In this document: positions 33,598 through 42,638 of the stretch, one piece after another
Layout: every line of letters begins with the position of its first letter
Position numbering within the stretch: position 1 is the stretch's first letter
DNA from: Rhodospirillales bacterium
GTDB lineage: Bacteria > Pseudomonadota > Alphaproteobacteria > Acetobacterales > Acetobacteraceae
Length of the DNA: 64,000 bases
Reading direction: 5' to 3'
Assembly (NCBI GenBank): GCA_025352565.1
Contig: JANXTF010000010.1
Span: 1 to 64,000 of the forward strand
Translations under genes and position numbers: made by a program
Notes under the pieces: model-generated
The model's input: only the letters and a program-made list of their open reading frames with translations
Database searches by the model: none
Told to the model about the DNA's origin: nothing

Positions 33598-35421
33598 ATG
33601 AGCGGCATCGTAGGCTTGGTTGACGGCTACCCGGTGGCACGCGACCTGATCGAGGCGCTGGGCCGCCTGGAACATCGCGGCCACGATGCGGCGGGAATCG
33701 CCGTCGCGGGACCCGGCTTCGGCATCCGCAAGGTGGTCGGCCGGTCGGCGGGGCTCGACACCGCGCTGGACCGCCTGGACGCAGCCCCCATGGGCGGCCA
33801 TGCCGGCATTGCGCAGAGCAGCTGGGCGCCGTTCGGCGGCGCCGAGGCGCCGGGTGCGGACCCTTTCGTGTGGGGCGGTGTCGCCGTGGTGCATGACGGG
33901 CTGATCCAGAACCAGCGCGAACTCCGGATGGAACTGCGCCTGGCCCTCGGCGCCAACCAGCGCGAGATGGCTCCCTCCGACAACGACGCCGAGGGGGAGG
34001 TGATCCCCCGCCTGATCGCCGCCGCCCGCGCCCGCGGGGCCGCCCCGATGGAAGCCGTCCGCTGGGCGACCGGCCGACTGCGCGGCGCCTACTCCCTGGC
34101 CGTGCTGTTCCAGGACCAGCCGGATGTGCTGCTGGTCGCCAATCATGGCAGCCCGATCGTGGTCGCCCGCAACCAGACAGGGTCCGGCGTCGCCTCCGAT
34201 CCGCGGGCGCTGCGGGGGCTGTGCGAGGACTACTCCCCGCTCGAGGACGGCGACATCGCCGAACTGCGCCCCGACGGCGTCCGCATCCATGACCGAGGGG
34301 GCCTGCTGACCGAGCGGCACTGGCAGAAGGTCATGCCCGATGCCCGCGTCGTGCCGGAGGAAGGCTATGTCTATCGCACGCGCGGCGACATCGCCGGCAC
34401 CCGCGCGGCCCTGGTCCGCACCGACGCGGCCCTGCGCGACCGCGCCGTGCCCGGCGCGATATCGGCCGCCAACCGTCTGCTTGTTCTCGGGGTCGGCAGC
34501 GCCCTTCGTGCCGCCGAGACCGCGCGCGTCTGGCTGGAGCGGCTGAGCGGTCTGCCCGTCGACGTCGAGTGCGCCGCCGAATATTGCGGCCGCGATGCGC
34601 CGCCTCGCCAGGGCAGCGTCGCCATCCTTGTGTCCCGCACCGGCGAGACGGCCGACATCGTGCTCGCCCGCCAGATGCTTGCCGCCCAGGGCCTGCCCTG
34701 CGTGGCGCTTACCGAGGCCCCGCATAGCCGCCTCGCCGACGGCGCGGCCCTGTTCTGGCCCACCAATGCCGGCCCGGAGGCGGCGCCCGCCGCCACCAAA
34801 AGCTTCTCCGCCCAGTTGCTCGCCTTGCTCCGGCTCGGGCAGCGGATCGGCGCCGCCCGTGGCACGCTGAGCGGCGACGCGCTGGCCGAAGCCGAACTGG
34901 CACTCGCCGAGGCGCCCGTCGCCGCCGCGCTGGCCGAGGCCGCCGAAGCCCGTTTCGCCGCCATCGCCTGCCGTCTCGCCCAGGCCAATGAGGCCCTGCT
35001 GATCGGTCGCGGCGGCGGCGCGGCCATCGCCGCCGACGGCGCCCAGAAGCTGCGCGAACTCGCCCAGCTCCCCGCCCATGCCTGCGCCGCCGGCCAGCTG
35101 CGCCACGGCGCCATCGCGCTCGTGCATGACGCCATGCCCGTCATCGTCTGCGCCGAGGCTGATGCGCGCCTGGCCAGCACCGTGGTCGATGCCGAGGAAG
35201 CGCGTGCGCGCGGCGCCCAGGTGATCGTGCTGGTCGAGTCACGCGCCACCGCCGATTTCCACCATGTGGCGCATGACGTGGTGGCGCTGCCGGGCAGGGG
35301 CCTCGCCAACCTGTTCGCGCAGGCGATGGCGGTGCAGCTGATCGCCTACCACACCGGCCTCGCCTTGGGGCACGATGTGGACCGGCCACGCAACCTGATG
35401 CACGCCGTCGGCGTGGAATAG
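33598..35421 (+). CDS. GlmS-like protein lacking catalytic Cys and Lys (probable sugar-phosphate-binding paralogue)
   Basis: 607 aa, the same length as the window's true GlmS and aligning with it end to end, but degraded at key points. It begins MSGIVGLVDG: the glutaminase nucleophile C2 is Ser. TRWATHG has become SSWAPFG, and VHNGIIEN is VHDGLIQN, so glutamine hydrolysis should be lost. Both SIS domains remain (LVSRTGETADI; QKLRELAQLPAHACAAGQLRHGA), keeping the Glu and His of the isomerase site, but the final NLAKSVTVE is NLMHAVGVE, so the Schiff-base Lys is His602. Binding of a sugar phosphate without amination is plausible. It sits behind a sigma54 promoter and an activator gene and 99 bases before an ABC importer, suggesting a sensor or an isomerase/deaminase-like role. 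Confidence 0.88.
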   Translation: MSGIVGLVDGYPVARDLIEALGRLEHRGHDAAGIAVAGPGFGIRKVVGRSAGLDTALDRLDAAPMGGHAGIAQSSWAPFGGAEAPGADPFVWGGVAVVHDGLIQNQRELRMELRLALGANQREMAPSDNDAEGEVIPRLIAAARARGAAPMEAVRWATGRLRGAYSLAVLFQDQPDVLLVANHGSPIVVARNQTGSGVASDPRALRGLCEDYSPLEDGDIAELRPDGVRIHDRGGLLTERHWQKVMPDARVVPEEGYVYRTRGDIAGTRAALVRTDAALRDRAVPGAISAANRLLVLGVGSALRAAETARVWLERLSGLPVDVECAAEYCGRDAPPRQGSVAILVSRTGETADIVLARQMLAAQGLPCVALTEAPHSRLADGAALFWPTNAGPEAAPAATKSFSAQLLALLRLGQRIGAARGTLSGDALAEAELALAEAPVAAALAEAAEARFAAIACRLAQANEALLIGRGGGAAIAADGAQKLRELAQLPAHACAAGQLRHGAIALVHDAMPVIVCAEADARLASTVVDAEEARARGAQVIVLVESRATADFHHVAHDVVALPGRGLANLFAQAMAVQLIAYHTGLALGHDVDRPRNLMHAVGVE

Positions 35422-35520
35422 AGCGAAGGCATTCGGTTGCCGGTCCGGCGCAACTCGGTCAAATTGAGCGCCGCGCGATAGAGCCCGCATCAAGCGGGCC
35501 GCGCAGGAGGGAACACGGCC

Positions 35521-36579
35521 ATGAAGCAATCACCCGGGCGTGGCGGCGGACGCCGGCGGCTGGCGCGAAGCGCGCTGCTTGCGATGTTCGGCCTCGGCGT
35601 GCTCAACGCCGCGCCCGCGCGGGCGGCCGGAAACGTCGTCGTGTATTGCGGCGTGAACGAGGAGTGGTGCCGCGCGGCCGCGACCGCGTTCGAGCAGAAA
35701 AGCGGCGTGCATGTCGACATGACCCGCCAGAGCGCCGGCGAATTGTACGCCCGCCTGCGCGCCGAGAAGGACAATCCACGCGGCGACATTTGGTACGGCG
35801 GCACCGGCGACCCGCATTTGCAGGCGGCGTCGGACCAGCTGACCGAGCCGTATCAATCGCCGGCCCTGAGCCAGCTGCGCGAATGGGCGCAGAATCAGGC
35901 GAAGCGGTCCGGCAACCGCACCGTCGGGCTGTATCTCGGCGCGCTCGGCTTCGGCTATAACGCCGACGAACTGGCCAAGCGCAAACTCGCCGCGCCCGCC
36001 TGCTGGGCCGATCTGCTCAAGCCCGAGTTCAAGGGCGAGGTCGAGATGGCCGACCCCAACGCGTCCGGCACCGCATGGACCATGCTCGCGACCATCGTGC
36101 AGCTGATGGGCGAGGATCGCGCGTTCGACTACCTCAAGAGCCTGCACCGGAACATCGTCCAGTACACCAGTGCCGGCGCCGCGCCCGCCATGGCGGTTGG
36201 CCAGGGCGAGGTGATCGTCGGCATCGCCTTCCAGCACGACATGATCGACAGCGCCAAGCACCATCCGGCGGTCAAGGTGGTGTCGCCCTGCGAGGGCACC
36301 GGCTACGAGATCGGCTCCATGAGCATCATTAAGGGCGCCCGCCACCCCGACGAGGCGCGCCAGTTCTACGAATGGGCGCTCACCCCGGCGGCCCAGGCGA
36401 TCGCGGGCCGCACCGGCAGCTACCAGATCCCGTCCAACACGGCCACGCCGGTTCCCCCCGAGGCGCCCGACATCAGCAAGATCAACCTGATCGACTACGA
36501 TTTCGCGAAATTCGGCTCGTCCGAGACGCGCAGGCGGCTGCTCATGCGCTGGACCAAGGAGGTCAAGAACGGCGGCTAA
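35521..36579 (+). CDS. ABC transporter periplasmic binding protein (ferric/hexose-phosphate type, AfuA/FbpA-like)
   Basis: 352 aa with a signal peptide; RRRLARSALLAMFGLGVL has a twin-arginine look, cleavage near ARA-AGN. Mature protein starts NVVVYCGVNEEWCRAAATAF, as in the Fe3+-type (FbpA/AfuA) binding-protein cluster, with GDIWYGGTGD and GYNADELAKRKL. No tyrosine pair for ferric iron is obvious; instead H239-D240 in AFQHDMID and E263 in GTGYEIGSMS have the same spacing as the sugar-phosphate-contacting His-Asp and Glu I recall for AfuA, which binds hexose phosphates. AGGAGGG precedes the ATG. First gene of a tightly coupled operon with permease, ATPase and iolGDE, so the ligand is probably an inositol-type or phosphorylated polyol. 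Ligand is inference. Confidence 0.9.
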   Translation: MKQSPGRGGGRRRLARSALLAMFGLGVLNAAPARAAGNVVVYCGVNEEWCRAAATAFEQKSGVHVDMTRQSAGELYARLRAEKDNPRGDIWYGGTGDPHLQAASDQLTEPYQSPALSQLREWAQNQAKRSGNRTVGLYLGALGFGYNADELAKRKLAAPACWADLLKPEFKGEVEMADPNASGTAWTMLATIVQLMGEDRAFDYLKSLHRNIVQYTSAGAAPAMAVGQGEVIVGIAFQHDMIDSAKHHPAVKVVSPCEGTGYEIGSMSIIKGARHPDEARQFYEWALTPAAQAIAGRTGSYQIPSNTATPVPPEAPDISKINLIDYDFAKFGSSETRRRLLMRWTKEVKNGG

Positions 36580-36587
36580 GGCGCGAC

Positions 36588-38675
36588 ATGCGCACAGCCC
36601 TGGCGGGCGCCACCGGAAGCGGCCCCATTGCGTGGGCCTTGATCGCCATCGTCTCGCTGGCGCTGGTGCCTTGGTACGGCATCGAGGGCGGCCCGGCCGC
36701 GTGGTCCGCCCTCGTGCATGGCTGGCGCGGCCATGCCTGGCTGCTGCCGATGCTGGCGGTACCGGTTCTTGCCTGCTGCTCGACCGGCCGGCCCTGGCTG
36801 CTCGTGGCGGCCGGTCTGGGCGGGCTCGCCTGGCTCGGCGTGGAGGCATTCGCCATCGGACGCGGCCAGCCGGCCCTCGGATGGGGCGCGTTGGCGTTCG
36901 CCATCGCCTGCCTGATGCTCGCGGCCCACGGGCTGGCCCTCAGGGGCTGGTGCCGGGGCGACGTGTTCACGGTGGGTGCGATCGGGCTGGTCGCGGGCTC
37001 GATCCTGGTGTTCGTCGGCTACCCGGTCGGCTGCATCCTCCTCTCCGCCTTCCAGGACAATGCCGGCCGCCTCGACCTCGCGGCCTTCGCGGCCAAGCTG
37101 ACCGACCCGTCGATCTGGGGCCTCGGCTGCCTCCAGGGCGGGCGAAGCTGCGGCATCGCGTGGAACTCGCTGGCCCAGGCGGTGATCGTGGGCGTGCTGA
37201 CCACGCTGCTCGGCCTCGCCTTCGCGCTCGTCTCGGCGCGCACGCGGGTTCGCTTCAAGCCGCTGCTCCGGGTCATGTCGGTGCTGCCCGTGATAACGCC
37301 CCCCTTCGTCATCGGGCTCGCGCTGATCCTGCTGTTCGGCCGCGCCGGCATGGTCAGCAACCTGCTGCGCGACTGGTTCGACATTCCGCGCAGCCGCTGG
37401 ATCTACGGCATGCCCGGACTCACCATCGCGCAGCTTCTGGCGTTCACGCCGATCGCGTACCTCGTGCTGCTCGGCGTGCTGCAAGGCGTCAGTCCGAGCA
37501 TGGAGGAGGCTTCCCAGACGCTGCGCGCGGGGCGTTGGCGCACCTTCCGCCTCGTCACCTGGCCATTGATCCGCCCCGGCCTCGCCAACGCCTTCCTGAT
37601 CGGCTTCATCGAGAGCCTGGCCGATTTCGGCAACCCGATGATGATCGGCGGCAATTTCCGGGTGCTCTCGACCGGCGTCTATTTCGCCGTCGTGGGTGCC
37701 GCCGTCGATCAGGGACAGGCCGCCGTGCTGGCGATCGTGCTGCTGGCGTTCACGCTCGGCGCCTTCGTGCTGCAACGCCTCTGGACCGGACGGCGCAGCT
37801 ACGTGACCGTGACCGGCAAGGGCGATTCCGGCGTGCCGGCCACGCTGCCGCCCGTTCTGCGCGGCGTCTGCTTCGCGGCCGTGGCGCCCTGGATCGTGCT
37901 CACCGTGGCCGTCTATGGCGTGATCCTGTTCGGCGGCTTCGTCGAGGCGGTGGGCACCAACAACACGCCGACCTTGGCCTATTTCCGCACCGCCTTCGCC
38001 ATCGGCCGCGGCGATCACGGCTGGTTCCTCGCCGGCTCCGCCTGGAACTCGCTCATCACCACCCTTGAGGTCGCCGCCCTCGCCATGCCGATCACGGCGG
38101 CATTCGGCATCCTGACCGCCTACCTGCTGAGCCGGCAGCCTTTCGCGGGCCGCTCGCTGTTCGAATTCCTGACCATGATGAGCTTCGCCATTCCCGGCAC
38201 CGTCATCGGCGTCAGCTACATTCTCGCCTTCAACGTGGCCCCCATCGAGCTGACCGGCACGGGCCTCATCATGGTGATCGCCTTTGTTTTCCGAAACATG
38301 CCCGTCGGCATCCGCGCGGGGCTGGCCAATCTCAGCCAGATCGACCGCTCGCTCGACGAGGCGTCGTTCACGCTCGGCGCCCGCTCGTCCGTCACGCTGC
38401 GCCGCGTTATCCTGCCGCTGTTGCGTCCGGCGGTCGCGACCTCGATGGTGTATGCGTTCGTGCGCGCCATCACCAGCGTCAGCGCCGTTATCTTCCTGGT
38501 GAGCGGCGAGTACAACCTCGCCACCGTCTATATCGTCGGACGCGCCGAATACGGGGAGTATGGCCTGGCCATCGTCTATTCCGCCGTGCTGATCGCGATC
38601 ATGGTCGTGGCGCTGCTCGCCATCCAGGCCCTCGTCGGCGAGCGCCGCATCGGCCGCCGCGCGGTCGCGGCATGA
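36588..38675 (+). CDS. ABC transporter permease, fused two-domain (FbpB/AfuB-like)
   Basis: 695 aa inner-membrane protein with about 12 helices, two BPD-transport permease modules in one chain. Each half has an EAA-type loop contacting the ATPase: MEEASQTLRAGRWRTFRLVTWPLIRPGL in the first (key EASxTLRAGxWxTFxxVTxPLxxP) and LDEASFTLGARSSVTLRRVILPLLRP in the second. The first 120 residues form extra hydrophobic helices before the first module. Starts eight bases after the binding-protein gene and overlaps the ATPase gene by four bases (ATGA). Translocates the ligand of the binding protein. Confidence 0.92.
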   Translation: MRTALAGATGSGPIAWALIAIVSLALVPWYGIEGGPAAWSALVHGWRGHAWLLPMLAVPVLACCSTGRPWLLVAAGLGGLAWLGVEAFAIGRGQPALGWGALAFAIACLMLAAHGLALRGWCRGDVFTVGAIGLVAGSILVFVGYPVGCILLSAFQDNAGRLDLAAFAAKLTDPSIWGLGCLQGGRSCGIAWNSLAQAVIVGVLTTLLGLAFALVSARTRVRFKPLLRVMSVLPVITPPFVIGLALILLFGRAGMVSNLLRDWFDIPRSRWIYGMPGLTIAQLLAFTPIAYLVLLGVLQGVSPSMEEASQTLRAGRWRTFRLVTWPLIRPGLANAFLIGFIESLADFGNPMMIGGNFRVLSTGVYFAVVGAAVDQGQAAVLAIVLLAFTLGAFVLQRLWTGRRSYVTVTGKGDSGVPATLPPVLRGVCFAAVAPWIVLTVAVYGVILFGGFVEAVGTNNTPTLAYFRTAFAIGRGDHGWFLAGSAWNSLITTLEVAALAMPITAAFGILTAYLLSRQPFAGRSLFEFLTMMSFAIPGTVIGVSYILAFNVAPIELTGTGLIMVIAFVFRNMPVGIRAGLANLSQIDRSLDEASFTLGARSSVTLRRVILPLLRPAVATSMVYAFVRAITSVSAVIFLVSGEYNLATVYIVGRAEYGEYGLAIVYSAVLIAIMVVALLAIQALVGERRIGRRAVAA

Positions 38676-39823
38676 CCGGCATGGCGGACGCGGTCGTGTT
38701 CGACGCGGTCACCAAGCGGTACGGGCTGGTCACCGCCGTCGACGATGTGAGCTTCACGATCGCGCCCGGAACGCTGGTGACGCTGCTCGGCCCGTCCGGC
38801 TGCGGCAAGACCAGCACGCTGCGCCTGATCGCGGGGCTGGAGCAGCCGAGCAAGGGGCGCATCCTGATCGGCGGCGCCGACGTCACGCATCTTTCGGCCG
38901 CCGAGCGGGATGTCAGCATGGTATTCCAGTCCTATGCGCTGTTCCCGCACATGAGCGTCATGGACAATGTCTGCTACGGCCTGCGCGCCGGCGGCAGCAA
39001 GCGGCGCGCGGCCGAGGCGATGGCCGCCGACAAGATCGGCGCGGTCGGGTTGTCGGGCTTCGAGCGGCGCCTGCCGAGCGAACTTTCCGGCGGCCAGCAG
39101 CAGCGCGTGGCGGTGGCACGCGCGATCGTGCTCGAACCGAAGGTTCTGCTGTTCGACGAGCCGCTCTCGAATCTCGACGCGAAATTGCGCCGCCGCGTCC
39201 GCGACGACATCCGTGCGCTGCAACAATCCCTCCGTCTCACCGTCGTGTACGTGACGCATGACCAGGAGGAGGCGCTGGCGGTGTCGGACCGGATCATCGT
39301 CATGCACCGCGCGCGCATCGTGCAGGACGGCACGCCGCGTCAGCTGTACGAGCAGCCCAGCAGCCGCTTCATCGCCGATTTCATCGGCAACGCGAACCTG
39401 ATCCCGATCACCGTGGCGCGGGATGGCGATTTCGCGCGCGCCACGCTCGGCACGATGACGCTGCGCCTGCCCCACCGCGACGTGCCGGATGGGTTGGCGG
39501 AACTTGCGGTACGCCCCGAGGCCATCCGCATCTTCGCCCGCGCGCCCCAGCCCAACGAGATCGCCGGCACCATCCGCAAATCGGCCTATCTCGGCAGCCA
39601 TATAGAATACGAGGTGGCGCTCGACGGCGTGCCCGGCGAGATTTTCGTGATCGACGGTGACGTGGCGGCGCCGCTGCCGCCGGGAACCGCCATCAGCGTT
39701 GCCATCGCCCCCGGCGGCGCTACCATCGTCGCCGCCCCCGGCGGCGCCACAGTGGGCGGTGCCCCCGGCGGCGCCACAGTGGGCGGCGCTGCGCCTGACC
39801 AACCGGAGAGACAACCAGCATGA
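38672..39823 (+). CDS. ABC transporter ATP-binding protein (FbpC/PotA-like)
   Basis: 383 aa. Walker A LLGPSGCGKTSTLRLIAGLE, Q-loop VFQSYALFPHMSV, signature LSGGQQQRVAVARA, Walker B VLLFDEPLSNLD and switch His in VTHDQEEAL. The C-terminal TOBE/OB domain runs from about 240 (ANLIPITVAR; LAVRPEAIRIFAR). The last 30 residues are a low-complexity tail, PGGAT repeated three times, from three 27-bp DNA repeats at 39707-39787; this tail lies outside the fold. Both ends overlap neighbours as ATGA. Powers the importer encoded just upstream. Confidence 0.95.
   Translation: MTGMADAVVFDAVTKRYGLVTAVDDVSFTIAPGTLVTLLGPSGCGKTSTLRLIAGLEQPSKGRILIGGADVTHLSAAERDVSMVFQSYALFPHMSVMDNVCYGLRAGGSKRRAAEAMAADKIGAVGLSGFERRLPSELSGGQQQRVAVARAIVLEPKVLLFDEPLSNLDAKLRRRVRDDIRALQQSLRLTVVYVTHDQEEALAVSDRIIVMHRARIVQDGTPRQLYEQPSSRFIADFIGNANLIPITVARDGDFARATLGTMTLRLPHRDVPDGLAELAVRPEAIRIFARAPQPNEIAGTIRKSAYLGSHIEYEVALDGVPGEIFVIDGDVAAPLPPGTAISVAIAPGGATIVAAPGGATVGGAPGGATVGGAAPDQPERQPA
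39707..39787 (+). repeat. Three 27-bp tandem repeats in the ATPase 3' end
   Basis: Units at 39707-39733 (diverged), 39734-39760 and 39761-39787 (identical: GCCCCCGGCGGCGCCACAGT followed by GGGCGGT). In frame, they add PGGATVGGA units to the protein tail, probably by slippage. Confidence 0.85.
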
Positions 39824-40812
39824 TCGGTTTCGCCGTCATCGGATGTGGCCGTATCGGTCGGATGCACGCCCGCAATGTTCGCGCGCATCCCCGCGCCGAC
39901 CTCGTGGCATGTTACGACATCGCTTCCCAGGCGGCCGCCGAGACCGCCGCCGAACTTGGTTCGGCGGCGGCGCGCTCGATCGAGGAGGTGCTCGCCAACC
40001 CGCGAATCCGTGCCGTGTTCATCGCGTCGAGTACCGACACGCACACCGACCTGATCGAGCGGTCGGTCAAGGCCGGCAAGGCGGTAATGTGCGAAAAGCC
40101 GGTCGATCTCGACCTCGCACGGGTCGATGCGTGCTGGCAGCGGATCGCGGACCTGAAGCCGCTGGTGATGATCGGTTTCAACCGCCGTTTCGACCCGTCG
40201 TTCCGCGCCGTGCGGGCGCGTGTCGCCGCGGGCGAGATCGGCGCCGTCGAGCAGGTCGTCATCACCAGCCGCGACCCCGCGCCGCCAGCGGCCGCCTATG
40301 TCGCGGTGTCGGGCGGGCTGTTCCGCGACATGACGATCCATGATTTCGACATGGCACGGTACCTGGCGGGCGATATCGTCGAAATGCGGGCGATGGGAGC
40401 CAATCTGATCGCGCCGGAAATCCGCGCGGCGGGCGATTTCGACGCCGCCATGCTGATCATGCGCGCGGCGTCGGGCGCTCTCGTCCACATCAACAACAGC
40501 CGCCGCTGCGCCTATGGCTACGACCAGCGTATCGAGGTGTTCGGCGCCACCGGCATGTTGCAGGCCCATAACCGCCACGACACCACTGTCGAGGCGTGGG
40601 GCGCGGGGGCCACGCACGCGCGGGATCGGGCGCAGGACTTCTTTATCGCGCGCTATGCCGAAGCCTATCGCGCCGAACTCGACCACTTCATCGACTGCGT
40701 CGAGACCGGGGCCGCCCCCATCGCGGGCTTCGCGGAAGGCCGCGAGGCGCTGCGGCTGGCTGACGCCGCGATCGAGAGTGCCGAGAGCGGGCGCGCGGTG
40801 CGACTGGCATGA
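39820..40812 (+). CDS. iolG: Inositol 2-dehydrogenase family (Gfo/Idh/MocA oxidoreductase)
   Basis: NAD-dependent oxidation of myo-inositol to scyllo-inosose (or a related polyol). 330 aa. Rossmann motif AVIGCGRIGRMHARNV, catalytic K93 in CEKPVDLD, then GFNRRFDPSF and GGLFRDMTIHDFDMARYL with D170 and H174, matching Lys97, Asp172 and His176 of Bacillus IolG. It overlaps the ATPase gene (ATGA) and the next gene likewise. With iolD and iolE downstream the inositol assignment is firm, although the isomer (myo, scyllo, chiro) cannot be told. Confidence 0.92.
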   Translation: MIGFAVIGCGRIGRMHARNVRAHPRADLVACYDIASQAAAETAAELGSAAARSIEEVLANPRIRAVFIASSTDTHTDLIERSVKAGKAVMCEKPVDLDLARVDACWQRIADLKPLVMIGFNRRFDPSFRAVRARVAAGEIGAVEQVVITSRDPAPPAAAYVAVSGGLFRDMTIHDFDMARYLAGDIVEMRAMGANLIAPEIRAAGDFDAAMLIMRAASGALVHINNSRRCAYGYDQRIEVFGATGMLQAHNRHDTTVEAWGAGATHARDRAQDFFIARYAEAYRAELDHFIDCVETGAAPIAGFAEGREALRLADAAIESAESGRAVRLA

Positions 40813-42638
40813 GGCTTACCGCGGCACAGGCGCTCGTGCGCCATCTGGCGGCGCAGCGCACGATCGTCGGCGATGTGGAGCTGCCGTTGTTCGCCGGCTG
40901 CTGGGCGATCTTCGGGCATGGCAACGTCGCCGGCATGGGCGAGGCGCTGCATCAGGCGCGCGATACGTTGCCGACGCTGCGCGCGCATAACGAGCAGGCG
41001 ATGGCACTTGCCGCCATCGCTTTCGCCAAGGCCCGCAACCGCCGCCAGATGATGGCCTGCACCAGTTCCATCGGGCCGGGTGCCATGAACATGCTGACGG
41101 CGGCCGGGGTGGCGCATGTCAACCGCCTGCCGGTGTTGCTGCTGCCCGGCGACGTGTTCGCCAGCCGCCGCCCCGATCCGGTGTTGCAGCAGGTCGAGGA
41201 TTGGGGCGACGGCAACGTCAGCGCCAATGACTGCTTTCGCCCGGTGTCGCGCTACTGGGACCGCATCACGCGGCCGGAACAACTCCTCACCGCTCTGCCG
41301 CGCGCGATCGCCGTGCTGACCGATCCCGCCGAATGCGGGCCAGTGACGCTGAGCCTGTGCCAGGACGTGCAGACCGAGGCGTTCGATTTCCCGGACTGGC
41401 TGTTCGAGACGCGCGTGCATCGCGCGCGGCGGCCGGCGCCCGACGCGCATGAACTCGCGCGCGCCGCGGCCGTGCTGCGCGCGGCGGCGCGGCCGCTGAT
41501 CGTGGCGGGCGGCGGCGTGCTGTACGCCGACGCGGCGGAAACGCTCCAGCGTTTCGCGCGGCTTCACGGTTTTCCTGTCGCGGAGACGCAAGCGGGCAAG
41601 GGAGCGGTGGCGTGGGATCATCCCATGGCGGTTGGCGCGATCGGGGTGACCGGCGGCACGGCGGCCAATACGCTTGCCCGCGAGGCCGACGCGATCCTTG
41701 CCATCGGCACAAGGCTGCAGGACTTCATCACCGGCTCGCGCGCCCTGCTGCCGGGGGGCGCGCGGATGATCCAGTTGAACGTCCAGGCGTTCGACGCCGG
41801 GAAGCACAACGCCGTCGCGCTCGTGGGCGACGCGAAGGTAACGCTCGACGCGCTGACGGCGATGCTGGGCGATCACCAAACCCCGGCCGGGTGGCGCGAA
41901 CGGACCCGCGCGCTCGGATCGGCGTGGAACGCCGATGTCGAAATCGCGACCGCGCGGAGCGCCGTTGCGCCGCCGACCGACGCACAGATCGTCGGCGCGG
42001 TGAACCGTGCCGCGCGCGCGAACGATGTCGTCGTCTGCGCGGCGGGCGGGCTGCCGGGCGAGTTGCACAAATTGTGGCGCGCATCCAGCCCGGGCACGTA
42101 TCACGTCGAATACGGCTTCTCCTGCATGGGCTACGAGATCGCCGGCGGTCTCGGCGTCAAGATGGCGCACCCGGCGGACGAGGTGTTCGTCATGGTGGGC
42201 GACGGCGGCTACCTGATGATGAACTCCGAGTTGCAGACCTCGGTGATGCTCGGCCGCAAGCTCATTGTGGTGGTGCTCGACAACCGCGGCTATGGCTGCA
42301 TCAACCGCCTGCAACGTGCCACCGGCGGCGCGTCGTTCAACAATCTGATCGCCGATGTGGACGGGCGGGTGGACGGGTCGTGGGTCGATTTCGCGATGCA
42401 CGCGCGCAGTCTTGGCGCGCTGGCCGAACAGGTCGCCGATGTGGCGGGGCTCGAAGCGGCGCTGACACGCGCGCGCGGCGCCGCGCGGACCAGCGTGGTC
42501 GTCATCGAGACCGATCCCATGGCGACCACCGAGGCGGGTGGCGCATGGTGGGACGTGGCGGTGGCCGAGGTGTCGCCGCGCGCGGAGGTGCGCGAAGCGC
42601 GGGCGGCCTATGTCAAGGCGTTGGGAGAAACGGCATGA
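40809..42638 (+). CDS. iolD: 3D-(3,5/4)-trihydroxycyclohexane-1,2-dione hydrolase
   Basis: ThDP enzyme that opens the inositol-derived ring. 609 aa. Starts MRLTAAQALVRHLAAQ; the ThDP-activating Glu is E62 in RAHNEQAMALAA, followed by SSIGPGAMNMLTAAGVAHVNRLPVLLLPGD. The Mg-ThDP motif is VGDGGYLMMNSELQTSVML with NRGYGCINRLQ, a pattern specific for IolD among acetolactate-synthase relatives. Start and stop overlap iolG and iolE (ATGA in each case). Acts after IolE in the pathway, giving 5-deoxy-glucuronate. The later enzymes IolB, IolC, IolJ and IolA are not in this window. Confidence 0.95.
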   Translation: MRLTAAQALVRHLAAQRTIVGDVELPLFAGCWAIFGHGNVAGMGEALHQARDTLPTLRAHNEQAMALAAIAFAKARNRRQMMACTSSIGPGAMNMLTAAGVAHVNRLPVLLLPGDVFASRRPDPVLQQVEDWGDGNVSANDCFRPVSRYWDRITRPEQLLTALPRAIAVLTDPAECGPVTLSLCQDVQTEAFDFPDWLFETRVHRARRPAPDAHELARAAAVLRAAARPLIVAGGGVLYADAAETLQRFARLHGFPVAETQAGKGAVAWDHPMAVGAIGVTGGTAANTLAREADAILAIGTRLQDFITGSRALLPGGARMIQLNVQAFDAGKHNAVALVGDAKVTLDALTAMLGDHQTPAGWRERTRALGSAWNADVEIATARSAVAPPTDAQIVGAVNRAARANDVVVCAAGGLPGELHKLWRASSPGTYHVEYGFSCMGYEIAGGLGVKMAHPADEVFVMVGDGGYLMMNSELQTSVMLGRKLIVVVLDNRGYGCINRLQRATGGASFNNLIADVDGRVDGSWVDFAMHARSLGALAEQVADVAGLEAALTRARGAARTSVVVIETDPMATTEAGGAWWDVAVAEVSPRAEVREARAAYVKALGETA

